Under the pieces are notes generated by a model. The model had not been told where the DNA came from. It made no database searches and saw nothing but the letters and a program-made list of their open reading frames with translations. 64,000 nucleotides of DNA, from positions 1,178,001 through 1,242,000 of the forward strand of contig NZ_CP071051.1 in the NCBI RefSeq assembly GCF_017161405.1. The letters run 5' to 3'. Below, piece after piece: positions 1 through 6,844 of this stretch. This DNA comes from Leucobacter sp. CX169. Its GTDB lineage: Bacteria > Actinomycetota > Actinomycetes > Actinomycetales > Microbacteriaceae. The stretch's first letter is position 1, and each line of letters begins with the position of its first letter. Both the position numbers and the translations under genes were made by a program.

Positions 1-394
1 CAACGCCTGGGTCGACGGCGACCCGAGCTGGTTGACCGTCATCGCCTACCGGGGGCTCGCTGACCACGCGCACGCGTCCTTCACGAAGGGCGACCGCATC
101 TTTGTGAGCGGCCGCCTCAAGGTGCGCCCGTGGCACAACGACGAAGGCAAAAGTGGCGTCGCGGTCGAGGTCGACGCGGATGCGCTCGGACACGACCTGC
201 GCTGGGGCATCAGCAAGTTCACCCGGGTGCCCGGGGCGCAGTCGACGCCGGGCGAAGGTGGGGCGGCGAGCGAGATGGCGGCCTCGGCAGTGGGCGACGA
301 CGCGAGAGACGAATCCCCGGGCGAGTTGCCGGAATCTGCGGACATCGGCGAGATGGTCGGCGCGAGCGCCGGATCGGCCGAACCACCCTACTGA
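1..394 (+). CDS. ssb: Single-stranded DNA-binding protein, 5'-truncated by the window edge
   Basis: The reading frame is open from base 2 with no start codon, so the gene begins upstream of the window. About 130 codons remain. The visible part is the second half of an OB fold (Trp-Leu-Thr-Val, then a stretch ending Gly-Asp-Arg-Ile-Phe-Val-Ser-Gly-Arg-Leu, then Val-Glu-Val-Asp-Ala-Asp-Ala-Leu-Gly), followed by a Gly/Ala/Glu-rich disordered tail of about 55 residues. This matches the single-stranded DNA-binding protein family. The tail ends Glu-Pro-Pro-Tyr instead of the usual acidic Asp-Ile-Pro-Phe tip that recruits partner proteins, so this may be an accessory SSB paralogue and not the replicative one. 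Confidence 0.8.
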   Translation, partial: NAWVDGDPSWLTVIAYRGLADHAHASFTKGDRIFVSGRLKVRPWHNDEGKSGVAVEVDADALGHDLRWGISKFTRVPGAQSTPGEGGAASEMAASAVGDDARDESPGELPESADIGEMVGASAGSAEPPY

Positions 395-470
395 TTCGCT
401 GAGTGATCGGCGTGATTGGCGTCGCCGCAGTGCAACGCAGTGTTTTTGCCAAGTCTGTCTGCCAGCGAAC

Positions 471-476
471 TAGGCT
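471..476 (+). promoter_or_regulatory. -10 box of leaderless DUF1801 gene
   Basis: TAGGCT lies 6 nt before the ATG at 483 with no Shine-Dalgarno sequence between them, so transcription probably begins at the start codon. Confidence 0.55.
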
Positions 477-482
477 CAGGCC

Positions 483-905
483 ATGGAGATCGTAGACGAG
501 GACATCGACGCATTCCTTCGGGGCGCCGAGCGGAGTGCGGAGCTCGTCGAGCTTGACGCGTTGATCCGGGCAGCGTTGCCGGGCATACGCCGAACACTCT
601 GGCGCGGAAGGATGTGGGGCGGCACCGATCAGGCGATTGTCGGCTATGGGCTGATCCGGCAACCCCGTCCGAAGGGTGCAGGCATCGACTGGTTTCTGGT
701 CGGCATGGCCGAGCAGAAGCGGCATCTCTCGGTGTACGTGAACGCCGCGGAGTCGGGCAAGTATCTCGTGCAGCTCCACCCTGATCGGCTGGGCAAGGTG
801 CGCGTCGGGGCGGCCGCCGTGACCTTTCGGGAAATCGCAGACCTGGACATCCTTGAGTTTCAAGCCCTCCTGAAGCGCGCGCGGCAGCTGTTCCCCGACG
901 CGTAG
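483..905 (+). CDS. DUF1801 family protein
   Basis: A 140-residue soluble protein of the DUF1801 fold. Family signs are an N-terminal helix Asp-Ile-Asp-Ala-Phe-Leu, a central Trp-Gly-Gly followed by Gly-Tyr-Gly, the strand Asp-Trp-Phe-Leu-Val-Gly with Lys-Arg-His-Leu-Ser-Val-Tyr, and a C-terminal Lys-Val-Arg-Val-Gly plus Asp-Leu-Asp-Ile-Leu segment. The biochemical function of the family is not established. The gene stands alone between the ssb-like gene and a lipoprotein gene and has its own promoter. The start is fixed by the -10 box 6 nt upstream. Confidence 0.75.
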   Translation: MEIVDEDIDAFLRGAERSAELVELDALIRAALPGIRRTLWRGRMWGGTDQAIVGYGLIRQPRPKGAGIDWFLVGMAEQKRHLSVYVNAAESGKYLVQLHPDRLGKVRVGAAAVTFREIADLDILEFQALLKRARQLFPDA

Positions 906-971
906 ATGCCCAGCGCGCCGTGCGGTCCCGGCCGGGTGCGGTGATGCTCAGGGAGTGGGGAGGTCGCTCGA

Positions 972-977
972 TAGACT
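972..977 (+). promoter_or_regulatory. -10 box of leaderless lipoprotein gene
   Basis: TAGACT lies 7 nt before the GTG at 985 with no ribosome-binding site between them, which indicates leaderless transcription. Confidence 0.5.
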
Positions 978-984
978 CTGAACC

Positions 985-1488
985 GTGACCACGCACCCGC
1001 CCATGAGTCCTTCCCGCGCGACGGCCCGGACGGGGGTCGCCTTCGCTGCGATCGCGCTCGCCGCAACGCTGCTCACCGGATGCGCGCTGCTCGAGGGCCC
1101 CGCCCCCGATGCCCCCGTGCGCCCGGCTCCCACGGCTCCGGCAGAACCGGTAGCGCTCGTCCCCGGCGGCACTGCCGAGGAGAACCTGCCCTTCTTTCAG
1201 CAGACGCTGCTCGCGTTTGCCGGGGGAGGCGCCCCGATTGAGGGCCAGCCTGTGGTGGACGCACTCGTCGCTGCGGGGTTTGATCGCGCCGCGATGCAGG
1301 TATCGTTTGATCGCACGCGCACCGATCTCGTTGCCGACAACATCTTCGTGTCGGTCCGCGTGGGCGAATCGTGCCTGCTGGGCCAGCTCGTGACCGGGGA
1401 TCGCAGCCTGGTGGCCGAGGCGGCCCCGGCGCTCGGCCCCGAAAAGAACATCTGCATCATCGGTACGACGCGACCCATCGACTGGTAG
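985..1488 (+). CDS. Secreted lipoprotein, probably DUF6993 family
   Basis: A 167-residue protein with a lipoprotein signal: positive N-terminus, hydrophobic stretch about residues 17-30 and lipobox Leu-Thr-Gly-Cys with the modified cysteine at residue 33. It should therefore be anchored to the outer face of the membrane. A Pro/Ala-rich linker (residues 38-58) leads to a domain of about 110 residues with two cysteines (in Ser-Cys-Leu and Ile-Cys-Ile) that could form a disulfide. The pattern resembles DUF6993 proteins of Microbacteriaceae; that name is from memory and the function is unknown. The GTG start follows the -10 box by 7 nt; ATG at 1003 (residue 7) is the alternative. Confidence 0.7.
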   Translation: MTTHPPMSPSRATARTGVAFAAIALAATLLTGCALLEGPAPDAPVRPAPTAPAEPVALVPGGTAEENLPFFQQTLLAFAGGGAPIEGQPVVDALVAAGFDRAAMQVSFDRTRTDLVADNIFVSVRVGESCLLGQLVTGDRSLVAEAAPALGPEKNICIIGTTRPIDW

Positions 1489-1534
1489 GGAGAATCGGGC
1501 CTCGGGTGGGCGGAGCCCTCGAGCGCCGCCGGGA

Positions 1535-1540
1535 TATCAT
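1535..1540 (+). promoter_or_regulatory. -10 box of leaderless GNAT gene
   Basis: TATCAT lies 6 nt before the GTG at 1547 with no Shine-Dalgarno sequence, the same spacing as other leaderless genes here. Confidence 0.45.
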
Positions 1541-1546
1541 TTCTGA

Positions 1547-2059
1547 GTGAACGAGAACTTGCTCCTGCGCGCCGCCGACTTCGAGGTTCGGGAGGTCCCC
1601 TTCGCGGACCCGCGCGGCGAGGCGATCCGCGAGGCGATGAGCGCGGAGATGTCGGAGCGCTACGCGGGCAGCTTCGACGCGCTGACCCCGGAGCAGGTAG
1701 TCTTGGCCGAGGACTGCCTCAGCGTCGATCCCGCGGCGGTGATCACGACCTTTATGGCGTTTGCGCCGGACGGCACGGCTGCCGCGCACGTGATGCTCCG
1801 AGACCACCGCGGCGAGTGGGAAGTGAAGCGGGTGATTACTGCCCCGCAGTACCGCGGTACCGGGGTCGGCAGTCGTGTCATGCGTGCAGCCCACGAGTAC
1901 GCGGCGGCGCGCGGCGCCGAACGCATGGTGCTGCAGTGCGGCGACCGCCAGCCCGAGGCCGTGGCGATGTACACCAAGCTCGGCTACCTCGAGATTCCCG
2001 TCTACGAGCCGTACAAGAGCGGCCTGCCTCGCTCGCGCTGCTTCGCAAAGGCGCTGTAA
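1547..2059 (+). CDS. GNAT family N-acetyltransferase
   Basis: A 170-residue GCN5-related acetyltransferase. The acetyl-CoA binding loop is visible as Gln-Tyr-Arg-Gly-Thr-Gly-Val-Gly-Ser-Arg about residue 105, after a strand Glu-Val-Lys-Arg-Val. The following helix and the strand Glu-Arg-Met-Val-Leu-Gln-Cys-Gly plus the Ala-Met-Tyr-Thr-Lys-Leu-Gly-Tyr motif are the usual C-terminal half of the fold. The substrate cannot be told from sequence. It is probably monocistronic, with its own leaderless promoter and a gene-poor stretch behind it. Confidence 0.85.
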   Translation: MNENLLLRAADFEVREVPFADPRGEAIREAMSAEMSERYAGSFDALTPEQVVLAEDCLSVDPAAVITTFMAFAPDGTAAAHVMLRDHRGEWEVKRVITAPQYRGTGVGSRVMRAAHEYAAARGAERMVLQCGDRQPEAVAMYTKLGYLEIPVYEPYKSGLPRSRCFAKAL

Positions 2060-2138
2060 TGGCGAATGGCAGGCGTTGCTCGGGCTACTCCCCAGTAGAG
2101 GCGCGCAGCGGACGCGGTTCCAGATCGTCGGGGCGGGG

Positions 2139-2396
2139 CTAGGCGGGGCAGCGCGCGATCTCATCGGACGAAAACACGGGCTCGAATTCTCCGAGGGCCT
2201 GACCGATCTCGATCAGCGTGCGAAACAGCACGACCTGGCGCTCGAGCGGCGAGCGTTGGAGGGGTGGGAGGAGCGGGATCTCCATCACCGAGGCCGTGCG
2301 TCCTGGAGTGCGCACGGTCGAACGCCCTGGTGTAAGCGAGCCGCTGGTCAGAGATACCTTGAACTCAGTCCACAGAGTATCTCTACAGAATCTCAT
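2139..2396 (-). CDS. Uncertain small ORF or gene remnant
   Basis: An 85-codon minus-strand frame in the otherwise empty interval. I do not recognise it. The last 45 residues (Pro-Leu-Leu-Pro-Pro-Leu onward, with Val-Val-Leu-Phe-Arg-Thr-Leu-Ile-Glu-Ile and Phe-Glu-Pro-Val-Phe-Ser-Ser-Asp-Glu-Ile) read like a genuine amphipathic protein end, while the first 35 look like translated non-coding sequence and overlap the repeats near 2350-2396. It could be the decayed 3' end of a lost gene, or a short protein beginning at the internal ATG near 2286. No ribosome-binding site or -10 box is evident. Confidence 0.25.
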   Translation of the reverse strand: MRFCRDTLWTEFKVSLTSGSLTPGRSTVRTPGRTASVMEIPLLPPLQRSPLERQVVLFRTLIEIGQALGEFEPVFSSDEIARCPA

Positions 2397-2446
2397 TCGT
2401 CGCAGCGGCCTGTGTCAGAATCTGTGAACCGAGTTTAGAATGAGAT
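2350..2446. promoter_or_regulatory. Operator-like repeat cluster and promoter before the P1 peptidase gene
   Basis: Two perfect inverted repeats occur: AGAGATAC/GTATCTCT (2350-2357 with 2377-2384) and ATCTCATTC/GAATGAGAT (2390-2398 with 2438-2446). A direct repeat CAGAATCT occurs at 2386-2393 and 2416-2423, 30 bp apart. A TAGAAT -10-like box (2436-2441) overlaps the last arm, so a bound regulator could block transcription. The binding protein is unknown. Confidence 0.45.
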
Positions 2447-2456
2447 GGGAATTGTG

Positions 2457-3656
2457 ATGCGCAGCACTCAGGACGGGCCCCCGACGATTCGCGCGCGGGA
2501 TCTTGGGATTGCCCTCGACGGGGCGCCCGGTCCGCTCAACGCCATCACTGATGTGCCGGGCGTCGAAGTGGGCATGGTGACGATCATCCGCGACACCGAA
2601 ACGGCGACGGCGCGCACCGGCGTCACTGCCATCCTTCCCCGGGGCAAGAGCGGGGTCGGCGTGCCGTGCGCGGCCGCCACTTACTCGTTGAACGGCAACG
2701 GCGAGATGACCGGCCGCGCCTGGATCGACGAGTCGGGGTCGCTCGCGCTGCCGATCGCGATCACCAACTCCCACTCGGTCGGGGCCGTGCACCGCGGGGT
2801 GGACGAGTGGCTCGCCAGGGTCAGCCGTGAGGTCGCCGCGCAATGGATGCTGCCGGTCGTCGCGGAGACCTGGGACGGCTACCTGAACGAGATCAACGGC
2901 CAGCACGTGTCGTCGGCGGACGCCGGGGCCGCGCTCGACGCGGCGAGCCCCGGCGCAGTCGCGGAAGGCAACGTCGGTGGCGGCACCGGCATGAACTGTT
3001 ACGGATTCAAGGGCGGCAGCGGCACCGCGTCCAGGGTGGTCCCGATCGGGGGTGCCGAGTACACGCTGGGCGTCTTCACACAGGCAAACTTCGGCTCGCG
3101 CAAGGAGCTACGCGTCGGGGGTGTGTCGCTCGGTAAGCAGTCAGCGGCGCCGTGCCCCATAGAGCAGGATCAGAACTGGCTCGCGGCCGATGGGGGAGGC
3201 CGCGCGGTCGGCGGCGCGGGCAGCGTCATCGTCGTTGTGGCCACCGACGCACCGCTCTTGCCCGGACAGTGCGCGGCGCTCGCCCGTCGCGTCCCGCTGG
3301 GGCTTGCCCGCAGCGGCACGACCGGCAGCCATTTTTCGGGCGACATCTTTCTCGCATTCTCGACCGCGAATCCGGGAGCGCTCAGCTCCCGGATGGAGGG
3401 CCCGGGGGAGGCGTCGCCGCTGGAGCACCTCGCATTCCTGCCCTGGGGCGCCATCGACCCGCTCTACGAGGCGGTTGTCGAGGCCGTTGAGGAGAGCGTG
3501 CTCAACGTGCTCGTCGCCGCGGAGGACATGGTGGGGCGCGCGGGACACGCGAGCTACCGCCTGCCGCACGAGGAGATTGTCGCCGCCTTCGGGTCAGCTT
3601 CGCCTGCTGCGGAGAGCGAGCCGCGGGCGGGCGTCCCGGCCTCGCCTGCTAGCTGA
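2457..3656 (+). CDS. P1 family peptidase (DmpA/BapA type, self-cleaving aminopeptidase)
   Basis: About 399 residues of the DmpA/BapA family of N-terminal nucleophile hydrolases (L-aminopeptidase/D-esterase, beta-peptidyl aminopeptidase). These are made as one chain and cut themselves into alpha and beta subunits. Visible motifs are Asn-Ala-Ile-Thr-Asp-Val-Pro-Gly-Val near the start, Gly-Gly-Gly-Thr-Gly-Met-Asn-Cys-Tyr-Gly-Phe-Lys-Gly-Gly in the middle, and Gly-Ala-Gly|Ser-Val-Ile-Val-Val-Val-Ala-Thr-Asp-Ala-Pro. Its serine (codon at 3222-3224) is the expected nucleophile and new N-terminus of the beta chain. ATG 2457 is chosen because GGGA lies 6 nt before it and the likely transcription start falls after the alternative ATG at 2445. 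The last 8 bases overlap the convergent phosphotransferase gene. Confidence 0.88.
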   Translation: MRSTQDGPPTIRARDLGIALDGAPGPLNAITDVPGVEVGMVTIIRDTETATARTGVTAILPRGKSGVGVPCAAATYSLNGNGEMTGRAWIDESGSLALPIAITNSHSVGAVHRGVDEWLARVSREVAAQWMLPVVAETWDGYLNEINGQHVSSADAGAALDAASPGAVAEGNVGGGTGMNCYGFKGGSGTASRVVPIGGAEYTLGVFTQANFGSRKELRVGGVSLGKQSAAPCPIEQDQNWLAADGGGRAVGGAGSVIVVVATDAPLLPGQCAALARRVPLGLARSGTTGSHFSGDIFLAFSTANPGALSSRMEGPGEASPLEHLAFLPWGAIDPLYEAVVEAVEESVLNVLVAAEDMVGRAGHASYRLPHEEIVAAFGSASPAAESEPRAGVPASPAS

Positions 3657-4512
3657 GGTCCCAGAGCAGGCGGTACCCGCGGATCAGATCCGGGTCGGGT
3701 CGCAGGCCGTACCCCGCGTAGACGTCGTCTTCGTAGCCCGGTCCGTAGTTCCAGACCGTGCTCCAGGCCGCGATCGCCAGATCCGCGAGGGGATCGGCGA
3801 CGCCGAGCGCGTCCAGGTCGACATGTGCCACGTATCGGCCGTCCGGGCCGAGCAGGGTGTTCGGGGCGCAGGGGTCGCCATGGCAGACGACGAGCCGCGC
3901 GGGTTCGGGAATCGCGGCGAGTTCGGCCAGCGCCTCCTCGGCAGACAGGCTGCGGAACTCGGGGGACCAATCCGCCGGCCCCTCGCCCGCGTCGAGCCGC
4001 TCGTGGACCGCAGCCAGGCGCCGCTCGATCGACCAGGAGAACGGGCACTCGGCGGCCGGGAGCGTGTCGTGCAGCAGACGCAGCCCCTCGCCGATGGCGC
4101 GTGCGGCGATGGCTGGGCGCGCCAGATTTTCGGGGGCGACCGCGGAGCTGCCAAGTATCGCGCGGGTCACCAGCCAGCTGCCGGCCTCGGACGCGCCGTG
4201 TTCGAGTACTTCGGGGACGCGCAGCCTCGGCCCGCGGTGCGTCGCCGGTGCCTGCACCGCGTGCTCGCCTGCCCACCGCATCCGGGCCGCCTCGCTCGCG
4301 AGGTCGAGTTCCGGCGTCCCCGCGGCCACCCACTTCGCGAATCGCTCGTCCCGTCCTCCGCGATCGATCCGGAAGGTGAGGCCGCCCAGCTGGTTGCGCC
4401 AGACCGCCTCGATGCGGTCGCCGTTCGCGAGCGCACGAATGTCGTCCGGCACCGCCACGCGCCCGCGCGGCACCTGGTCGTCGAGCGGGCTCAGCCTGCG
4501 AACATCGGACAT
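3649..4512 (-). CDS. Aminoglycoside 3'-phosphotransferase-like kinase
   Basis: A 287-residue protein-kinase-fold small-molecule kinase. Motifs are a Gly-Gly-Leu-Thr-Phe-Arg loop with an ATP-contacting Lys (Phe-Ala-Lys-Trp, about residue 60), the catalytic Cys-His-Gly-Asp-Pro (Asp213) followed by Pro-Asn-Thr-Leu-Leu, and a metal-binding segment His-Val-Asp-Leu-Asp-Ala-Leu-Gly-Val-Ala-Asp (about 230-240). The last is the APH(3') signature in place of the choline-kinase one. The family phosphorylates aminoglycosides or related alcohols; resistance is not proven by sequence alone. The open frame runs about 65 codons further upstream, but ATG 4512 follows a CAGACT -10-like box by 6 nt and gives the family's usual N-terminus. 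Confidence 0.8.
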   Translation of the reverse strand: MSDVRRLSPLDDQVPRGRVAVPDDIRALANGDRIEAVWRNQLGGLTFRIDRGGRDERFAKWVAAGTPELDLASEAARMRWAGEHAVQAPATHRGPRLRVPEVLEHGASEAGSWLVTRAILGSSAVAPENLARPAIAARAIGEGLRLLHDTLPAAECPFSWSIERRLAAVHERLDAGEGPADWSPEFRSLSAEEALAELAAIPEPARLVVCHGDPCAPNTLLGPDGRYVAHVDLDALGVADPLADLAIAAWSTVWNYGPGYEDDVYAGYGLRPDPDLIRGYRLLWDLS

Positions 4513-4518
4513 GACCTC

Positions 4519-4524
4519 AGTCTG
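4519..4524 (-). promoter_or_regulatory. -10-like box of the phosphotransferase gene
   Basis: CAGACT on the minus strand lies 6 nt before the ATG, a one-base variant of the TAGACT box seen at other leaderless genes in the window. Confidence 0.35.
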
Positions 4525-4614
4525 CCAGCAGGCGCGCTGCGGGGATCGCCCGCGCGCGCTTCGCGGGAGCGCGTCACGTTTCCGGCAACCAGCTCGCACT
4601 CGCGCAATCCCGGC

Positions 4615-4620
4615 TAAACT
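4615..4620 (+). promoter_or_regulatory. -10 box of ettA
   Basis: TAAACT about 74 nt before the preferred ettA ATG, implying a 5' leader of about 65 nt. The leader holds two ribosome-binding sites: GAGGAG before GTG 4667 and GGAAAG before ATG 4694. Confidence 0.5.
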
Positions 4621-4693
4621 GAACCCACACTGACTTTCTTCACCCACCCGCGACTTAGAGGAGTTCGTGGCGCCCCGGCGCTTCGGAAAGCAT

Positions 4694-6376
4694 ATGGCTG
4701 AGTACATTTATTCGATGGTTCGCGCGCGCAAGGCGCACGGCGACAAGGTGATTCTCGACGACGTCACGATGTCGTTCCTGCCCGGTGCCAAGATCGGCGT
4801 GGTCGGGCCGAACGGTGCCGGTAAGTCCACGATCCTGAAGATCATGGCAGGCCTCGAGACGCCGTCGAACGGAGAGGCGTCGCTGACGCCGGGCTACACC
4901 GTCGGGATCCTGATGCAGGAGCCGGAGCTCGACGAGGACAAGACCGTCCTCGAGAACGTGCAGCAGGGCGTTGCCGACATCAAGAGCAAGCTCGATCGCT
5001 TCAACGAGATCTCCGCCGAGATGGCGAACCCCGACGCCGACTACGACGTGCTGCTGCCCGAGATGGGCGAGCTGCAGGAGGCGATCGACGCCGTTGACGG
5101 CTGGGACCTCGACAACCAGCTCGAGCAGGCCATGGATGCGCTGCGCTGCCCGCCGTCGGACGAGATCGTTTCGGTGCTCTCGGGCGGCGAGAAGCGTCGC
5201 GTCGCGCTCTGCAAGCTCCTCCTCGAGAAGCCCGATCTGCTGCTGCTCGATGAGCCCACGAACCACCTGGACGCCGAGAGCGTGCTCTGGCTCGAGCAGC
5301 ACCTCTCGAAGTACCCGGGCGCGGTCATGGCCGTGACCCACGACCGGTACTTCCTCGATCACGTGGCCACCTGGATCTGCGAGGTCGACCGCGGTCGCCT
5401 GTACCCCTACGAGGGCAACTACACCACGTACCTCGAGAAGAAGGCCGAGCGCCTTGAGGTGCAGGGCAAGAAGGATCAGAAGCTCGCGAAGCGGCTCGCG
5501 ACCGAGCTCGAGTGGGTACGCACGAACGCCAAGGGCCGCCAGGCCAAGTCGAAGGCGCGCCTCGCGCGCTACGAGGAGATGGCGACCGAGGCCGAGCGGA
5601 GTCAGAAGCTCGACTTCGAGGAGATCCAGATTCCGGCCGGCCCCCGGCTCGGCAACCTGGTGCTCGAGACGAAGAACCTCAAGAAGGGGTTCGGCGAGCG
5701 CGTGCTCATCGACAACCTCTCGTTCACGCTTCCGCGCAACGGCATCGTCGGCATCATCGGCCCGAACGGCGTCGGTAAGACGACGCTCTTCAAGACGATC
5801 GTCGGCCTCGAGCCGGTGGACTCGGGCGAGGTGCGTATCGGCGAGACCGTGAAGCTCAGCTACGTCGACCAGAGCCGTGGCGGCATCGACCCGAACAAGA
5901 CCTTGTGGGAGGTCGTCTCGGACGGCTTTGACTACATTCAGGTCGGCAACCAGGAGATCTCGTCGCGCGCCTACGTCTCGACGTTCGGGTTCAAGGGCCC
6001 GGATCAGCAGAAGAAGGCCGGTGTGCTCTCCGGTGGTGAGCGCAACCGTTTGAACCTCGCGCTCACGCTCAAGCAGGGCGGCAACCTGTTGCTGCTCGAT
6101 GAGCCCACGAACGACCTGGACATCGAGACGCTGACGAGCCTCGAGAACGCGCTGCTCGAGTTCCCCGGCTGTGCCGTGGTCATCACCCACGATCGCTGGT
6201 TCCTCGACCGGATCGCGACCCACATCCTCTCCTACGAGGGCACCGAGGAAGACCCGGCGAACTGGTACTGGTTCGAGGGCAACTTCGAGTCCTACGAGGC
6301 GAACAAGATCGAGCGGATGGGCCTCGAGGCGGCGAAGCCGTCGCGCAGCACCTACCGCAAGCTGACGCGGAACTAG
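4694..6376 (+). CDS. ettA: Energy-dependent translational throttle protein EttA (ABC-F)
   Basis: A 560-residue ABC-F protein with two ATP-binding cassettes and no membrane segments. EttA binds the ribosomal E site and gates the first peptide bond according to ATP/ADP level. The N-terminus Met-Ala-Glu-Tyr-Ile-Tyr is typical of the family. Cassette 1 has Walker A Gly-Pro-Asn-Gly-Ala-Gly-Lys-Ser (38-45), signature Leu-Ser-Gly-Gly-Glu-Lys-Arg and Walker B Leu-Leu-Leu-Leu-Asp-Glu-Pro. Cassette 2 has Gly-Pro-Asn-Gly-Val-Gly-Lys-Thr and Leu-Ser-Gly-Gly-Glu-Arg-Asn-Arg. The charged linker between them is the P-site tRNA interaction motif. ATG 4694 with GGAAAG upstream fits the family; GTG 4667 with GAGGAG would add nine residues. 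The thioesterase gene begins 10 nt downstream. Confidence 0.95.
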   Translation: MAEYIYSMVRARKAHGDKVILDDVTMSFLPGAKIGVVGPNGAGKSTILKIMAGLETPSNGEASLTPGYTVGILMQEPELDEDKTVLENVQQGVADIKSKLDRFNEISAEMANPDADYDVLLPEMGELQEAIDAVDGWDLDNQLEQAMDALRCPPSDEIVSVLSGGEKRRVALCKLLLEKPDLLLLDEPTNHLDAESVLWLEQHLSKYPGAVMAVTHDRYFLDHVATWICEVDRGRLYPYEGNYTTYLEKKAERLEVQGKKDQKLAKRLATELEWVRTNAKGRQAKSKARLARYEEMATEAERSQKLDFEEIQIPAGPRLGNLVLETKNLKKGFGERVLIDNLSFTLPRNGIVGIIGPNGVGKTTLFKTIVGLEPVDSGEVRIGETVKLSYVDQSRGGIDPNKTLWEVVSDGFDYIQVGNQEISSRAYVSTFGFKGPDQQKKAGVLSGGERNRLNLALTLKQGGNLLLLDEPTNDLDIETLTSLENALLEFPGCAVVITHDRWFLDRIATHILSYEGTEEDPANWYWFEGNFESYEANKIERMGLEAAKPSRSTYRKLTRN

Positions 6377-6385
6377 AGGAACGCC

Positions 6386-6844
6386 GTGCGCGCACACGTC
6401 GACATCGCCCTGCGCTGGGCGGACCAGGACGCGTACGGTCACGTGAACAACGTGGCGTACGCGCGCTTCCTTGAGGAGGCGCGCGTACGCCTGTTCTGGC
6501 TGGGGGCCGCGCAAGAGCGCACCGGCCTCGAACAGCACTTCAACGCGAGTGACCCGGACGGCCCGAAGATGCTGGTCGCAAGCCAGCACATCGAGTTCAC
6601 CGCGGTGATGGAATACTCCGAGCAGCCCATCACCATCGAGGTGTGGATCGGTAAGCTGGGCGGTTCGAGTCTCGAGGTGCACTACGAGATCGTCGGCGGT
6701 CCTGAGCGCACGGTGTATGCGCGCGCCATGACGGCCGTCGTGATGGTCGACGGGGTCACGATGCGCCCGCTTCGGCTGAGCGCCGAGGCGCGCGCCGGCA
6801 TCGCGGACTGGACGGACGAACCGCTCGTCCTCGGGCGTCGCTAG
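6386..6844 (+). CDS. Acyl-CoA thioesterase, 4HBT hotdog family
   Basis: A 152-residue single-hotdog thioesterase. The family motif Arg-Trp-Ala-Asp-Gln-Asp-Ala-Tyr-Gly-His-Val-Asn-Asn is at residues 9-21; its first Asp is the usual catalytic acid of 4-hydroxybenzoyl-CoA thioesterase-type enzymes, followed by the hotdog helix Phe-Leu-Glu-Glu-Ala-Arg. It hydrolyses an acyl-CoA of unknown chain. GTG start 9 nt after the ettA stop, so co-transcription is likely. The stop codon overlaps that of the convergent tesB (shared CTAG, 6841-6844). Confidence 0.85.
   Translation: MRAHVDIALRWADQDAYGHVNNVAYARFLEEARVRLFWLGAAQERTGLEQHFNASDPDGPKMLVASQHIEFTAVMEYSEQPITIEVWIGKLGGSSLEVHYEIVGGPERTVYARAMTAVVMVDGVTMRPLRLSAEARAGIADWTDEPLVLGRR

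Larger units (their letters stand above)
2060..2456. other. Gene-poor stretch with operator-like repeats at its right end
   Basis: About 400 bases lie between the GNAT and P1-peptidase genes. The only open frame of note is on the minus strand (2139-2396), listed separately as uncertain. The right half carries dense inverted and direct repeats. There is no RNA gene or obvious terminator, only a weak 5-bp hairpin CTACT-CCCC-AGTAG near 2085. Confidence 0.5.

Noticed and set aside
4655-6682. Long minus-strand open frame of 675 codons opposite ettA
   Set aside because: It is the shadow of a high-GC gene read in a complementary frame: Leu/Arg/Val/Glu/His-rich, no domain, while ettA on the plus strand has full ABC-F motifs.
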